A DNA stretch of 64,000 nucleotides from Motiliproteus sp. MSK22-1 (GTDB lineage Bacteria > Pseudomonadota > Gammaproteobacteria > Pseudomonadales > Balneatricaceae): positions 62,001-126,000 of the forward strand of contig NZ_MIEQ01000070.1 in assembly GCF_001968815.1 (NCBI RefSeq). Direction: 5' to 3'. The notes below the pieces were generated by a model. The model worked only from the letters and a program-made list of their open reading frames with translations, was not told where the DNA came from and ran no database searches. Positions 17,421-25,422 of the stretch are shown here, in pieces (the stretch's first letter is position 1; each line of letters starts with the position of its first letter). A program made the position numbers and the translations under genes.

Positions 17421-19007
17421 ATGTCACAGTACAACCAAGACATCGATGCAATGGCTACGCTGCGTGAAGCAGCAGGCAGCTCATGGAATGCTATCAACCC
17501 TGAGTCAGCTGCTCGTATGAAGGCTCAGAACCGTTTTAAAACCGGTTTGGATATTGCTAAGTATACGGCTGATATCATGCGTGCAGATATGGATGCATAC
17601 GATGCAGACTCTTCTCAGTACACCCAGTCCCTGGGCTGCTGGCACGGTTTCATCGGCCAGCAGAAGCTGATTGCTATCAAGAAGCACTTCGGTACCACCA
17701 AGAAAAAGTATCTGTACCTTTCTGGCTGGATGGTTGCGGCACTGCGCTCTGAGTTCGGTCCTCTGCCGGATCAGTCCATGCATGAGAAAACCTCTGTCGC
17801 TGGTCTGATCAATGAGCTATACACGTTCTTGCGTCAGGCTGATGCTCGTGAACTTGGTGGCTTGTTCCGCGAATTGGATGCTGCTGAAACTGCTGAAGCG
17901 AAAGCTGCTGTTCAGGACAAGATTGACAACTTTGAAACTCACGTTGTGCCAATCGTTGCTGATATAGACGCTGGGTTCGGTAATGCAGAAGCTACTTACC
18001 TGATGGCGAAGCAGATGATTGAAGCGGGAGCCTGCTGTATTCAGATTGAAAACCAGGTTTCTGATGAGAAGCAATGTGGTCATCAGGACGGTAAAGTAAC
18101 AGTTCCCCATGAAGACTTTCTCGCCAAGATCCGTGCAGTTCGTTATGCCTTCCTTGAGCTGGGAATAGACAATGGTGTTATCGTTGCACGTACTGACTCT
18201 CTGGGCGCTGGTCTGACTAAGCAGATTGCTGTTACTAAGGAGCCAGGTGACCTGGGCGATCAGTACAACAGCTTCCTGGATTGTGAAGAAGTGACTCCAG
18301 AGGACATGAATAACGGTGATGTTGTTCTTAACCGAAATGGCAAGCTACTGCGTCCTAAGCGCCTGCCTTCTAACCTGTTCCAATTCCGTCCTGGAACCGG
18401 TGAAGACCGTTGTGTGCTGGACTGCATCACTTCTCTGCAGAATGGTGCGGATATGATCTGGATTGAGACGGAGAAGCCTCACGTAGGTCAGATAGGTGGC
18501 ATGGTTAACCGTATCCGTGAAGTTGTGCCTAACGCTAAACTGGTTTACAACAACAGTCCTTCCTTTAACTGGACTCTGAACTTCCGTCAGCAGGTATTTG
18601 ATGCCATGGTTGCAGAAGGTAAGGACGTATCTGCGTACAATCGTGATCAATTGATGAGCGTTGAGTACGATGAAACCGAATTGGCTCAATTGGCTGACGA
18701 TAAGATCCGTACCTTCCAGGCTGATGCTGCTCGTGAAGCGGGTATCTTCCATCACTTGATCACTCTGCCGACTTACCACACTGCTGCGTTGTCTACTGAC
18801 AACCTGGCTAAAGAGTACTTCGGTGAGCAGGGGATGTTGGGCTATGTTGCTGGTGTGCAGCGTAAAGAGATCCGTCAGGGTATTGCCTGTGTTAAGCATC
18901 AGAATATGTCAGGTTCTGACATGGGTGATGATCACAAAGAATACTTTGCTGGTGAAGCTGCACTGAAAGCGGCCGGTAAAGATAATACCATGAACCAGTT
19001 TAGCTAA
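17421..19007 (+). CDS. aceA: Isocitrate lyase (long, Pseudomonas-type)
   Basis: Glyoxylate-shunt enzyme splitting isocitrate to succinate and glyoxylate, needed for growth on acetate and fatty acids. The 528 residues match the approximately 530-residue isocitrate lyase subfamily of Pseudomonas rather than the 434-residue E. coli enzyme. The catalytic cysteine is C219 in EKQCGHQDGK; the upstream PIVADIDAGFGN is the metal/substrate loop, and the C-terminus has TLPTYHTAALSTDNL. AGGA lies 7 bases before ATG. Codon use is strongly biased, as in highly expressed genes, which also leaves a long antisense ORF. A terminator follows at 19063. The partner malate synthase is about 1.3 kb downstream on the opposite strand, with a Crp/Fnr-family gene between. 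Confidence 0.96.
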   Translation: MSQYNQDIDAMATLREAAGSSWNAINPESAARMKAQNRFKTGLDIAKYTADIMRADMDAYDADSSQYTQSLGCWHGFIGQQKLIAIKKHFGTTKKKYLYLSGWMVAALRSEFGPLPDQSMHEKTSVAGLINELYTFLRQADARELGGLFRELDAAETAEAKAAVQDKIDNFETHVVPIVADIDAGFGNAEATYLMAKQMIEAGACCIQIENQVSDEKQCGHQDGKVTVPHEDFLAKIRAVRYAFLELGIDNGVIVARTDSLGAGLTKQIAVTKEPGDLGDQYNSFLDCEEVTPEDMNNGDVVLNRNGKLLRPKRLPSNLFQFRPGTGEDRCVLDCITSLQNGADMIWIETEKPHVGQIGGMVNRIREVVPNAKLVYNNSPSFNWTLNFRQQVFDAMVAEGKDVSAYNRDQLMSVEYDETELAQLADDKIRTFQADAAREAGIFHHLITLPTYHTAALSTDNLAKEYFGEQGMLGYVAGVQRKEIRQGIACVKHQNMSGSDMGDDHKEYFAGEAALKAAGKDNTMNQFS

Positions 19008-19026
19008 TAGCTAACACCGGCAACCG

Positions 19027-19055
19027 GGTCGATAACCGGTCGATAACCGGTTGAT
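19027..19055 (+). repeat. 11-bp tandem repeat GGTCGATAACC
   Basis: Two exact copies (19027-19037, 19038-19048) and a partial third (19049-19055) lie in the 3' untranslated region just before the aceA terminator. Confidence 0.75.
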
Positions 19056-19062
19056 GGTAGGG

Positions 19063-19092
19063 AAAAGGGCGGAGTGATACCGCCCTTTTTTT
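19063..19092 (+). terminator. aceA intrinsic terminator
   Basis: Stem AAAAGGGCGG (19063-19072)/CCGCCCTTTT (19080-19089), 7-base loop, T-run of seven to 19092. Strong Rho-independent structure. Confidence 0.9.
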
Positions 19093-19398
19093 GTTGTGAA
19101 AAGATTGTGGCAGGCGATCAAGGATAGTCGTTTGTTAATCGTATCTACGCTTTAGGTGTTGTCCGGCTTCATTGGATAAATTCAACCCCCTCCAAAACGA
19201 CCAGACCAAGACTGCCATTTTCCAATATGTCGGTGGGCCCTTTATTTATTGCACTAATCTCTGATACGGGAATCATATTGCTAGGTTGCTTATTCCGTTG
19301 CTATATTTGATGGCGTAGCTATATTTGTGCATAGTTCAGCAACCGAGTGAATGACTTGTGGTTTTTAACCCGGTCGATGGTTGGCGAAAACTCAATGT

Positions 19399-19414
19399 CT
19401 GACAATGTTGTCAG
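19399..19414 (+). promoter_or_regulatory. Candidate operator before the Crp/Fnr-family gene
   Basis: Inverted repeat CTGACA (19399-19404), 4-base gap, TGTCAG (19409-19414), just upstream of the ribosome-binding site. The same 346-bp interval (19093-19438) also holds direct repeats GCTATATTTG at 19300 and 19318 and a weak FNR-like box TTGGATAAATTCAA at 19172. No gene lies in the interval. Confidence 0.4.
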
Positions 19415-19438
19415 GCATATGTAGGTGAGGGTTCTAAT

Positions 19439-20176
19439 TTGACGAAGCGTGAAAGGGGTGTGTGGGCGTCTGCCGCCGGATCAAGGTTATCTGAGCTGCA
19501 ACGCTCAGTAGCTTTGACCTATTTTAAGCGACATGAGTTATTTGAAGTTCTAACGGACAGTCAACTGGATATACTGATAGATTCTGTTCGTCAATTCGAT
19601 CTACAGGCAGATGACTATTTGTACCATCAGCATGATCATGCTGATAGTTTTTTTCTGTTGGCAGAAGGCCAGATAAAGCTCTCAATCATTGGGGTGGATG
19701 GCAAACAGAAGGTTGTGGAAATCGTAACACCCGGTAAAACAATGGCTGAGCAAGTCATGTTTATGCCTGAACAGGCTTATCCTTTGTCCGCTCAGGCTAT
19801 CAATAATACGACCTTATACTGTATCAGCAGGAATAGTTGTATTCAGTTGATACAGGAGAATACAGAATTCTGTATCCGCTTCCTCGGAAAGCTCTGCATT
19901 CGAGTGGATGAACGACTCAATGAAATGATCAGCCTTACTCAGGAGACAGCGGGTTTCAGGGTGGCTGGCTATCTGGTAGACCTGTTGCCGGAAAACTCGC
20001 AGGATGGTTACATTATTGTCCTTAACACCCCCAAACAGGTTATTGCTTCAAAGCTGTCAATTAAACCTGAAACTTTCTCTCGAGTGATGAGTAGTCTTAC
20101 TCAGAAAGGAATTGTTAGAGTAAAAGGCCGTGAAATCTGTGTTAAAGATATTGAAGGGTTGAAGGCTTACAAATAG
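19439..20176 (+). CDS. Crp/Fnr-family transcription regulator (Dnr-like)
   Basis: A 245-residue DNA-binding regulator: N-terminal cyclic-nucleotide-type beta-barrel (about 30-145), dimerisation helix, C-terminal winged helix with recognition helix KPETFSRVMSSL. The E-x-x-S-R in that helix is that of FNR/DNR proteins reading TTGAT half-sites. The N-terminal cysteine cluster of FNR is missing, so it should not carry a [4Fe-4S] cluster; in Dnr-type proteins the sensor is heme binding NO. TTG is the likely start, with AGGTGAGG upstream. Its position between aceA and glcB raises the alternative that it controls the glyoxylate shunt. The family is certain, the subtype moderately so. Confidence 0.82.
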   Translation: MTKRERGVWASAAGSRLSELQRSVALTYFKRHELFEVLTDSQLDILIDSVRQFDLQADDYLYHQHDHADSFFLLAEGQIKLSIIGVDGKQKVVEIVTPGKTMAEQVMFMPEQAYPLSAQAINNTTLYCISRNSCIQLIQENTEFCIRFLGKLCIRVDERLNEMISLTQETAGFRVAGYLVDLLPENSQDGYIIVLNTPKQVIASKLSIKPETFSRVMSSLTQKGIVRVKGREICVKDIEGLKAYK

Positions 20177-20207
20177 GCTAGTGCATGTTTAGTTGATGTC
20201 ATGGGCT

Positions 20208-20237
20208 AAAAAAAGCTCCCGGAGAGGAGCTTTTTTT
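20208..20237. terminator. Bidirectional terminator
   Basis: AAAAAAAGCTCC (20208-20219), 6-base loop, GGAGCTTTTTTT (20226-20237). The A-run on one side and T-run on the other serve both convergent genes, the Crp/Fnr-family gene and glcB. Confidence 0.9.
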
Positions 20238-20266
20238 ACTGTTGATTTTCAATCTGGAAGCTAAGG

Positions 20267-22444
20267 CTATGAGAGTCCTTTGACTGTCTGGCGGTGGGCA
20301 TGCAGAAGTGGCTCGGTATACCCACTAGGCTGGGCTTTTCCTTTGAAGACAAGATCGCAAGCGGCCTGGAATGCTACACCGTCAAATGTCGGAGCCATGT
20401 TGATATAGGCGGAGTCAGCTGCGTTTTGATCATCGACTATGGCAGCCATACGCTTCATGGTTTCCATCACCTGTTCCTCCGTGCATATTCCGTGGTGTAA
20501 CCAATTGGCAATATGCTGGCTGGAAATACGTAAAGTAGCTCGATCTTCCATTAGGCCTACGTTGTTGATATCAGGTACTTTTGAACAGCCTACCCCTTGA
20601 TCAACCCAACGGACAACATATCCCAGAATACCCTGAGCATTGTTGTCGAGTTCTCTTTGAATTTCTTTTTCAGTGGGCTTCTGGCTGCCCATCAGAGGGA
20701 TGGTAAGAATATCGTCTACGTTTGCCCGAGGGCGGCTTTTCAGCTTATTCTGAATGCTTGGTACACTGACCTTGTGGTAGTGAAGTGCATGTAAGGTCGC
20801 GGCCGTAGGAGAGGGTACCCAGGCAGTATTTGCCCCAGCCTTTGGATGGCCTATCTTTGCATCCATCATGTCTGCCATATTATCTGGAACAGGCCACATT
20901 CCTTTCCCGATTTGCGCCTTGCCAGGCAGACCACAGGCGAGTCCAAGATCAACGTTCTGATCCTCATAAGCCAGAATCCAGGACAGGGTTTTAAGCTGAC
21001 CCTTGGGAGCAAAAGGTCCTGCATGCATGCTGGTATGGATTTCATCTCCGGTTCGGTCTAAAAAGCCAGTGTTAATGAAAACAACTCGTTCACTGGCCGC
21101 GCGGATACATTCTTTGAGGTTGACAGAGGTGCGACGCTCTTCATCCATAATGCCTACTTTAATCGTATTCTCAGGCAGGCTGAGAACTTCCTCGACACGA
21201 GTGAATAGCTCACAAGTGAATGCAACTTCTTCTGGGCCATGCATTTTAGGCTTAACTATGTTGATGCTGGCTGCGTTTGAATTACGGATGTGCTTGCCGT
21301 TGAGTGTGCCATTTCCCTTCAGATCGTGAATGGCAATCAGCGAAGTGACCACTGCATCCATGATGCCTTCTGGAATTTCGTTGCCTTCTCTATCAATGAT
21401 GGCTGGATTTGTCATCAGGTGACCAACATTGCGGATAAACAGCATGCTGCGTCCTTTAAGTGTCTTCTCTGAACCATCCGCTGTTTTGTATACTCTGTCG
21501 GGATTGAGTTTTCTGACGATTTGCTTATCGCCCTTGATCATCACTTCTTCCAGCGAGCCTTTCATGAGTCCAAGCCAGTTGCTGTAGGCCAGTGCTTTAT
21601 CTTCAGCATCAACTGCAGCGACGGAGTCCTCGCAATCCATGATCGTGGTGAGGGCTGCTTCTACGACAATATCCTTGATGTTCGCTTTGTCAGTTTTTCC
21701 GATAGGGTTATTAGCATCGATCTGAATTTCCAGATGCAGGTTGTTGTGTTTGAGCAAAATGGCTGAAGGTTCTGATGACTCCCCCTGATAGCCAACGAAT
21801 GCCTCTTTGTCTGACAGGGTTGTTTTATTACCGTCAGTCAGAGTGATGCTGAGTTTTCCATCATGGATACTGTAGTTGGTGGCATCTTTGTGTGAGCCAT
21901 TAGCCAGTGGGACCGCTTCGTTAAGAAAGTTGCGTGCGTATTCAATAACTTTGGCACCACGGACCGGATTGAAGCTGGTGGTCTTTTCTGCTCCTCCTGA
22001 TTCGGGTAATACGTCTGTACCGTAAAGTGCATCATAGAGGCTCCCCCAGCGGGCATTCGCTGCATTCAGAGCAAAGCGGGCATTCATGATCGGGACCACC
22101 AGTTGAGGGCCCGCCTGAGTGGCAATTTCGGGTTCAACACTGGCAGTCGCGATAGTAAAGTCAGGCCCTTCCGGAACCAGATAATTGATTTCCTTTAAAA
22201 AATTCTTATAAGCAGTAAAATCCCCCGCGCCGTTCTGTTGATGCCAGGCATCAATCTTAGCCTGCAGGTCTTCCCGCTTGGCTAACAATGCTCTGTTTTT
22301 CGGGGCCAGATCGTTGACGATAGTTTCAAATCCCACCCAGAAGTCTTCAGTATTGACACCTGTTCCTGGAATGATGTCGTTGTTGATTAGATTCTGAAGA
22401 ATGGTAGCTACCTGCATGCCACCAACCTGAGTGTGTGTTGTCAT
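20267..22444 (-). CDS. glcB: Malate synthase G
   Basis: Condenses glyoxylate with acetyl-CoA to malate, the second step of the glyoxylate shunt. With the ATG at 22444 (GAGG nine bases upstream) the protein is 725 residues, the normal length of the monomeric G isoform; a TTG five codons earlier is also open. Family blocks include [48 protein letters not shown] with the catalytic region, and [16 protein letters not shown]. It converges on the Crp/Fnr-family gene and shares a bidirectional terminator with it. A LysR gene 195 bp upstream on the same strand could regulate it, but nothing in the sequence proves this. Confidence 0.96.
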   Translation of the reverse strand: MTTHTQVGGMQVATILQNLINNDIIPGTGVNTEDFWVGFETIVNDLAPKNRALLAKREDLQAKIDAWHQQNGAGDFTAYKNFLKEINYLVPEGPDFTIATASVEPEIATQAGPQLVVPIMNARFALNAANARWGSLYDALYGTDVLPESGGAEKTTSFNPVRGAKVIEYARNFLNEAVPLANGSHKDATNYSIHDGKLSITLTDGNKTTLSDKEAFVGYQGESSEPSAILLKHNNLHLEIQIDANNPIGKTDKANIKDIVVEAALTTIMDCEDSVAAVDAEDKALAYSNWLGLMKGSLEEVMIKGDKQIVRKLNPDRVYKTADGSEKTLKGRSMLFIRNVGHLMTNPAIIDREGNEIPEGIMDAVVTSLIAIHDLKGNGTLNGKHIRNSNAASINIVKPKMHGPEEVAFTCELFTRVEEVLSLPENTIKVGIMDEERRTSVNLKECIRAASERVVFINTGFLDRTGDEIHTSMHAGPFAPKGQLKTLSWILAYEDQNVDLGLACGLPGKAQIGKGMWPVPDNMADMMDAKIGHPKAGANTAWVPSPTAATLHALHYHKVSVPSIQNKLKSRPRANVDDILTIPLMGSQKPTEKEIQRELDNNAQGILGYVVRWVDQGVGCSKVPDINNVGLMEDRATLRISSQHIANWLHHGICTEEQVMETMKRMAAIVDDQNAADSAYINMAPTFDGVAFQAACDLVFKGKAQPSGYTEPLLHAHRQTVKGLS

Positions 22445-22639
22445 AATTCTTTGCCTCAAAACAGATGTCCGGAATTACACGCCGGAACGTTTAGTATCTA
22501 ATGAAGAATAAATTGGCTCTATTAGTCTATTTTAATGTGCTGATTCTGGGTTAATCCAGTTTATCGTTCTTATAATCACTATTTCCCCAATGAATATCCT
22601 CCATTGGTCATATATTTACAGGCTATAGACTGACTGAGG

Positions 22640-23581
22640 TTATCCCCTCACTTCGTCGGCAACCTCTGCGATGAGTCTGCGTAACCATTGGTGGCCGGGG
22701 TTGTGCTGTAAAAGAGGACTCCAGGCCATTTTCAGTTTTATTGGTGGAATTTCAAAAGGTGGGGGCTTAATAACAACGGCAGGATTATTGATCTGAAGTT
22801 TAGCGGCCCTGTTGGGGATGGTGACAATCAGGTCCTGTTGTTCAGCCAATAGCATTGCCGTCTGATAATGGCGAGTAAAGACTCTTATGCGGCGTTTCTT
22901 CCCAATGCGGTTTAAGGCCTCGTCTACCCAGCCCAGGCGCTGAACATCGTCAGGATTGATGCCGACCCCGACTCCCCAGCCGGTTTTACTGACCCAGACA
23001 TGATGAGAGTTCAGAAAGGCTGCTAAATCAAAGTCATTTAAAACCGGATTGTTGGCACTGATAAGGCAACAAAAATTGTCTTCCCAGACGGTTTTTTGGT
23101 GGAAAGATTGAGGAATTGAGTCGAATCGATTGATAACCATATCCACTTTGCCTTGTTCAACATCGAGAAAATTAACGTCGCTAGGTGTCATGATATCCAA
23201 AGTGGTGTTTGGGGATTCTTCCCGTAATCTGCGCAGAAGATGAGGAATCAGAGTCGACTCAGCGTAATCGCTGGCCATGATCCGAAAGACCCTGTCGGAG
23301 GATTTTGCTTCGAATGGGGTTTGTGGTTGCAGTGCTTTTTCCAAACGGGACAACGCATCCCTGATCGCTGGTTGCAGGACGTTGGCTCTTTCCGTCGGGG
23401 TCATTCCTTCACTGGTTCGGACAAGCAGGGGGTCTTCCAATAAATCCCGAAGACGTCGCAGGCCATTGCTCATGGCTGGTTGGCTGATACCCAGCAGGTT
23501 AGCTGCTTTCGTTACATTGCGTTCGCGCAACAGAACGTCGAGGTAGACCAGTAAATTCAGGTCGACACGATCTATATTCAT
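22640..23581 (-). CDS. LysR-family transcription regulator
   Basis: A 313-residue LysR protein: winged helix-turn-helix at about 6-65 (TKAANLLGISQPAMSNGLRR), linker helix, then a two-lobed periplasmic-binding-like effector domain (about 95-300). The N-terminal DLNLLVYLDVLLRERN pattern is that of the NodD/LeuO-like branch. It lies upstream of glcB on the same strand, separated by 195 bp with no terminator seen. The effector is unknown. Confidence 0.85.
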   Translation of the reverse strand: MNIDRVDLNLLVYLDVLLRERNVTKAANLLGISQPAMSNGLRRLRDLLEDPLLVRTSEGMTPTERANVLQPAIRDALSRLEKALQPQTPFEAKSSDRVFRIMASDYAESTLIPHLLRRLREESPNTTLDIMTPSDVNFLDVEQGKVDMVINRFDSIPQSFHQKTVWEDNFCCLISANNPVLNDFDLAAFLNSHHVWVSKTGWGVGVGINPDDVQRLGWVDEALNRIGKKRRIRVFTRHYQTAMLLAEQQDLIVTIPNRAAKLQINNPAVVIKPPPFEIPPIKLKMAWSPLLQHNPGHQWLRRLIAEVADEVRG

Positions 23582-23720
23582 CCAATCAATACCGAAGATA
23601 AAAGCTATAAATTAGGCAAATTTTACAGTGGGTTGTAGGATAAAGACAAATCAAAAGCCGCTGTACTCATGGGATGCTCAATAGAACTTGTTTTACGGCT
23701 GTTGTTATTCCCGCACGTTT

Positions 23721-23748
23721 TTGATTGTTTTGATTAAGATGGTATGGC
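23721..23748 (+). promoter_or_regulatory. Candidate promoter of orphan small transcript
   Basis: TTGATT (23721-23726), 16-base spacer, TATGGC (23743-23748). A modest match, but it would drive a transcript of about 125 bases ending at the terminator at 23882. Confidence 0.3.
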
Positions 23749-23776
23749 AGATCCTCGTTGGTCATTTGACTTGTTG

Positions 23777-23866
23777 ATGACATATGCTTCTCCAATTCCC
23801 TTCACTTCAGCGCTAGCTGTCGTAACACTCGCCTTAACAGGCATTGCACTTTGTTACCCCGCTTGA
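23777..23866 (+). CDS. Possible 29-residue hydrophobic small protein
   Basis: The ORF begins ATG ACA TAT GCT and ends CCC GCT TGA inside the loop of the terminator. Residues 12-27 form one hydrophobic stretch (ALAVVTLALTGIALCY), as in single-pass small membrane proteins. There is no good Shine-Dalgarno sequence, so a non-coding small RNA covering the same stretch is equally possible. No family recognised. Confidence 0.3.
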   Translation: MTYASPIPFTSALAVVTLALTGIALCYPA

Positions 23867-23882
23867 TTGCGGGGTTTTTTTT
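23857..23882 (+). terminator. Orphan intrinsic terminator
   Basis: CCCCGC (23857-23862), loop TTGATT, GCGGGG (23869-23874), eight T. Strong plus-strand terminator with no annotated plus-strand gene upstream for 3.7 kb. Confidence 0.85.
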
Positions 23883-24096
23883 GCCTGTCATCTACCGTTC
23901 AGGCTTTTTTTGGATGTCCTGTATTCTGCCCGTCCTGTTCTGGTGCTCTGTTTGGGTTGATTGTCTGAATTTCTACTAAAAAAATGATCACAGGCGGGGG
24001 GATTATTGGAAATTTTGAGTATTGATTCTGAACAAGGTGCGTCCAATAACATATAATCACCGCCTTTTAGGCGAACGGGCTGAGGGGATTTTGTAA

Positions 24097-25278
24097 ATGG
24101 TGCATACTGATGTGGTAGTGGTGGGAGCAGGGGCGGCAGGGTTGATGTGCGCTGCCCAGGCTGGCTATCGAGGACGTCAGGTGCTGGTGCTGGATCACGC
24201 AAACAAGCCCGGGAAAAAAATTCTGATGTCCGGTGGCGGGCGCTGCAATTTTACCAATAGGTCGGTTTCACCAGAAAACTTTGTCTGCAATAACCCTCAT
24301 TTTGTCATTTCTGCTCTAAAGCGTTTTACCCAACAGGATTTCATCGATCTGGTGGACCGCCATGGTATCGATTATCACGAACGTGAATGGGGGCAGCTGT
24401 TTTGTAATGATAGCAGCAAGCAGATTGTTCGCATGTTGCTGACCGAATGTGATTGGGCTCAGGTTAAGGTGCAGACCCGTACGCAAATCAGCTCAGTACA
24501 GAAACTCCAGTCTGGGGGGTATGAACTTCAATCAAATCAGGGGAGCATTCGTTGTCAATCTCTGGTGCTTGCAACGGGAGGCTTATCGTTCCCAAATGCT
24601 GGTGCTACAGATTTAGGCTACAGAATCGCACAACAGTTTAGTCTGGAATTAGTTGAACCTCAGGCGGCATTGGTTCCGTTTACCTTGCAGCCCAAGGAAC
24701 TCAACCGATTCAGCAGCTTATCGGGAATCGCCATAGAGGTTGAAGCTCAGTGCAATGGTGCCTCATTTAGAGAAAACCTGCTGTTTACACACCGAGGCAT
24801 GAGTGGGCCCGTTATCCTGCAGATTTCAAACTACTGGAGCCCGGGGCAAACATTCAGTATTAACTTATTTCCTAAAATTAATTTATATGACTGGCTATTG
24901 GAACAGCGTAAGCAGCACCCAAAAGCCGAATTGCGCAATATTCTGGGTGAGATGCTTACCAAACGCTTGGCTCAGGTGCTTTGTGACCTTTGGGATTGCG
25001 ATGGCCCGATCAACCAATTTGATGAGAAGCGCTTGAAGGCGGTCAGTGAACAATTCAGTTGCTGGAAGATCAAGCCATCCGGTACGGAAGGATATCGAAC
25101 GGCTGAAGTTACCCGGGGAGGGGTTAATACCGATGGGCTGTCCTCCAAGACCATGGAAGCGAAAAATGTTCCAGGGCTCTATTTTATTGGAGAAGTGATG
25201 GATGTGACCGGTTGGCTGGGGGGGTATAATTTCCAGTGGGCCTGGTCATCCGGATTCTGTGCAGGGCAGTTTGTTTAG
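24097..25278 (+). CDS. BaiN/HI0933-family flavoprotein (NAD(P)/FAD-dependent oxidoreductase)
   Basis: A 393-residue flavoprotein. The N-terminus has the dinucleotide-binding GAGAAGLMCA, followed by the family block GKKILMSGGGRCNFTN. The C-terminus has GEVMDVTGWLGGYNFQWAWSSG, which closes the FAD site. These are the hallmarks of the HI0933/YhiN/BaiN family, whose physiological substrate in most bacteria is unknown; the BaiN name comes from bile-acid metabolism in clostridia and should not be transferred. AGGGGA precedes the ATG. It is monocistronic and converges on the SulP gene. Confidence 0.85.
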   Translation: MVHTDVVVVGAGAAGLMCAAQAGYRGRQVLVLDHANKPGKKILMSGGGRCNFTNRSVSPENFVCNNPHFVISALKRFTQQDFIDLVDRHGIDYHEREWGQLFCNDSSKQIVRMLLTECDWAQVKVQTRTQISSVQKLQSGGYELQSNQGSIRCQSLVLATGGLSFPNAGATDLGYRIAQQFSLELVEPQAALVPFTLQPKELNRFSSLSGIAIEVEAQCNGASFRENLLFTHRGMSGPVILQISNYWSPGQTFSINLFPKINLYDWLLEQRKQHPKAELRNILGEMLTKRLAQVLCDLWDCDGPINQFDEKRLKAVSEQFSCWKIKPSGTEGYRTAEVTRGGVNTDGLSSKTMEAKNVPGLYFIGEVMDVTGWLGGYNFQWAWSSGFCAGQFV

Positions 25279-25422
25279 TTACCGGCCAATAGCAGGTTTG
25301 ATATATTTCTGCATAGTCCGCTTTTGATTCACGAGTAGGTGAGTGGAGTTCTGCCAGGAGGCTGTGTTTATTGTAAGCCCGCTTGAAATAAGCAGGCCTG
25401 AATTCAGGAAGGAAATTATTGC

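Larger units (their letters stand above)
23582..24096 (+). other. 515-bp intergenic region with orphan transcription unit
   Basis: Separates a leftward LysR gene from a rightward flavoprotein gene. It holds an isolated plus-strand terminator (23857-23882) not preceded by any plus-strand gene, a candidate promoter and a 29-codon ORF (next entries). Nearer the flavoprotein, TGAACA (24029-24034) with 17-base spacing to TATAAT (24052-24057) is its likely promoter. Confidence 0.5.

Noticed and set aside
18345-18899. 184-codon ORF antisense to aceA
   Set aside because: Lies wholly opposite a strongly codon-biased gene; such bias creates long antisense frames. The protein has no recognisable family.
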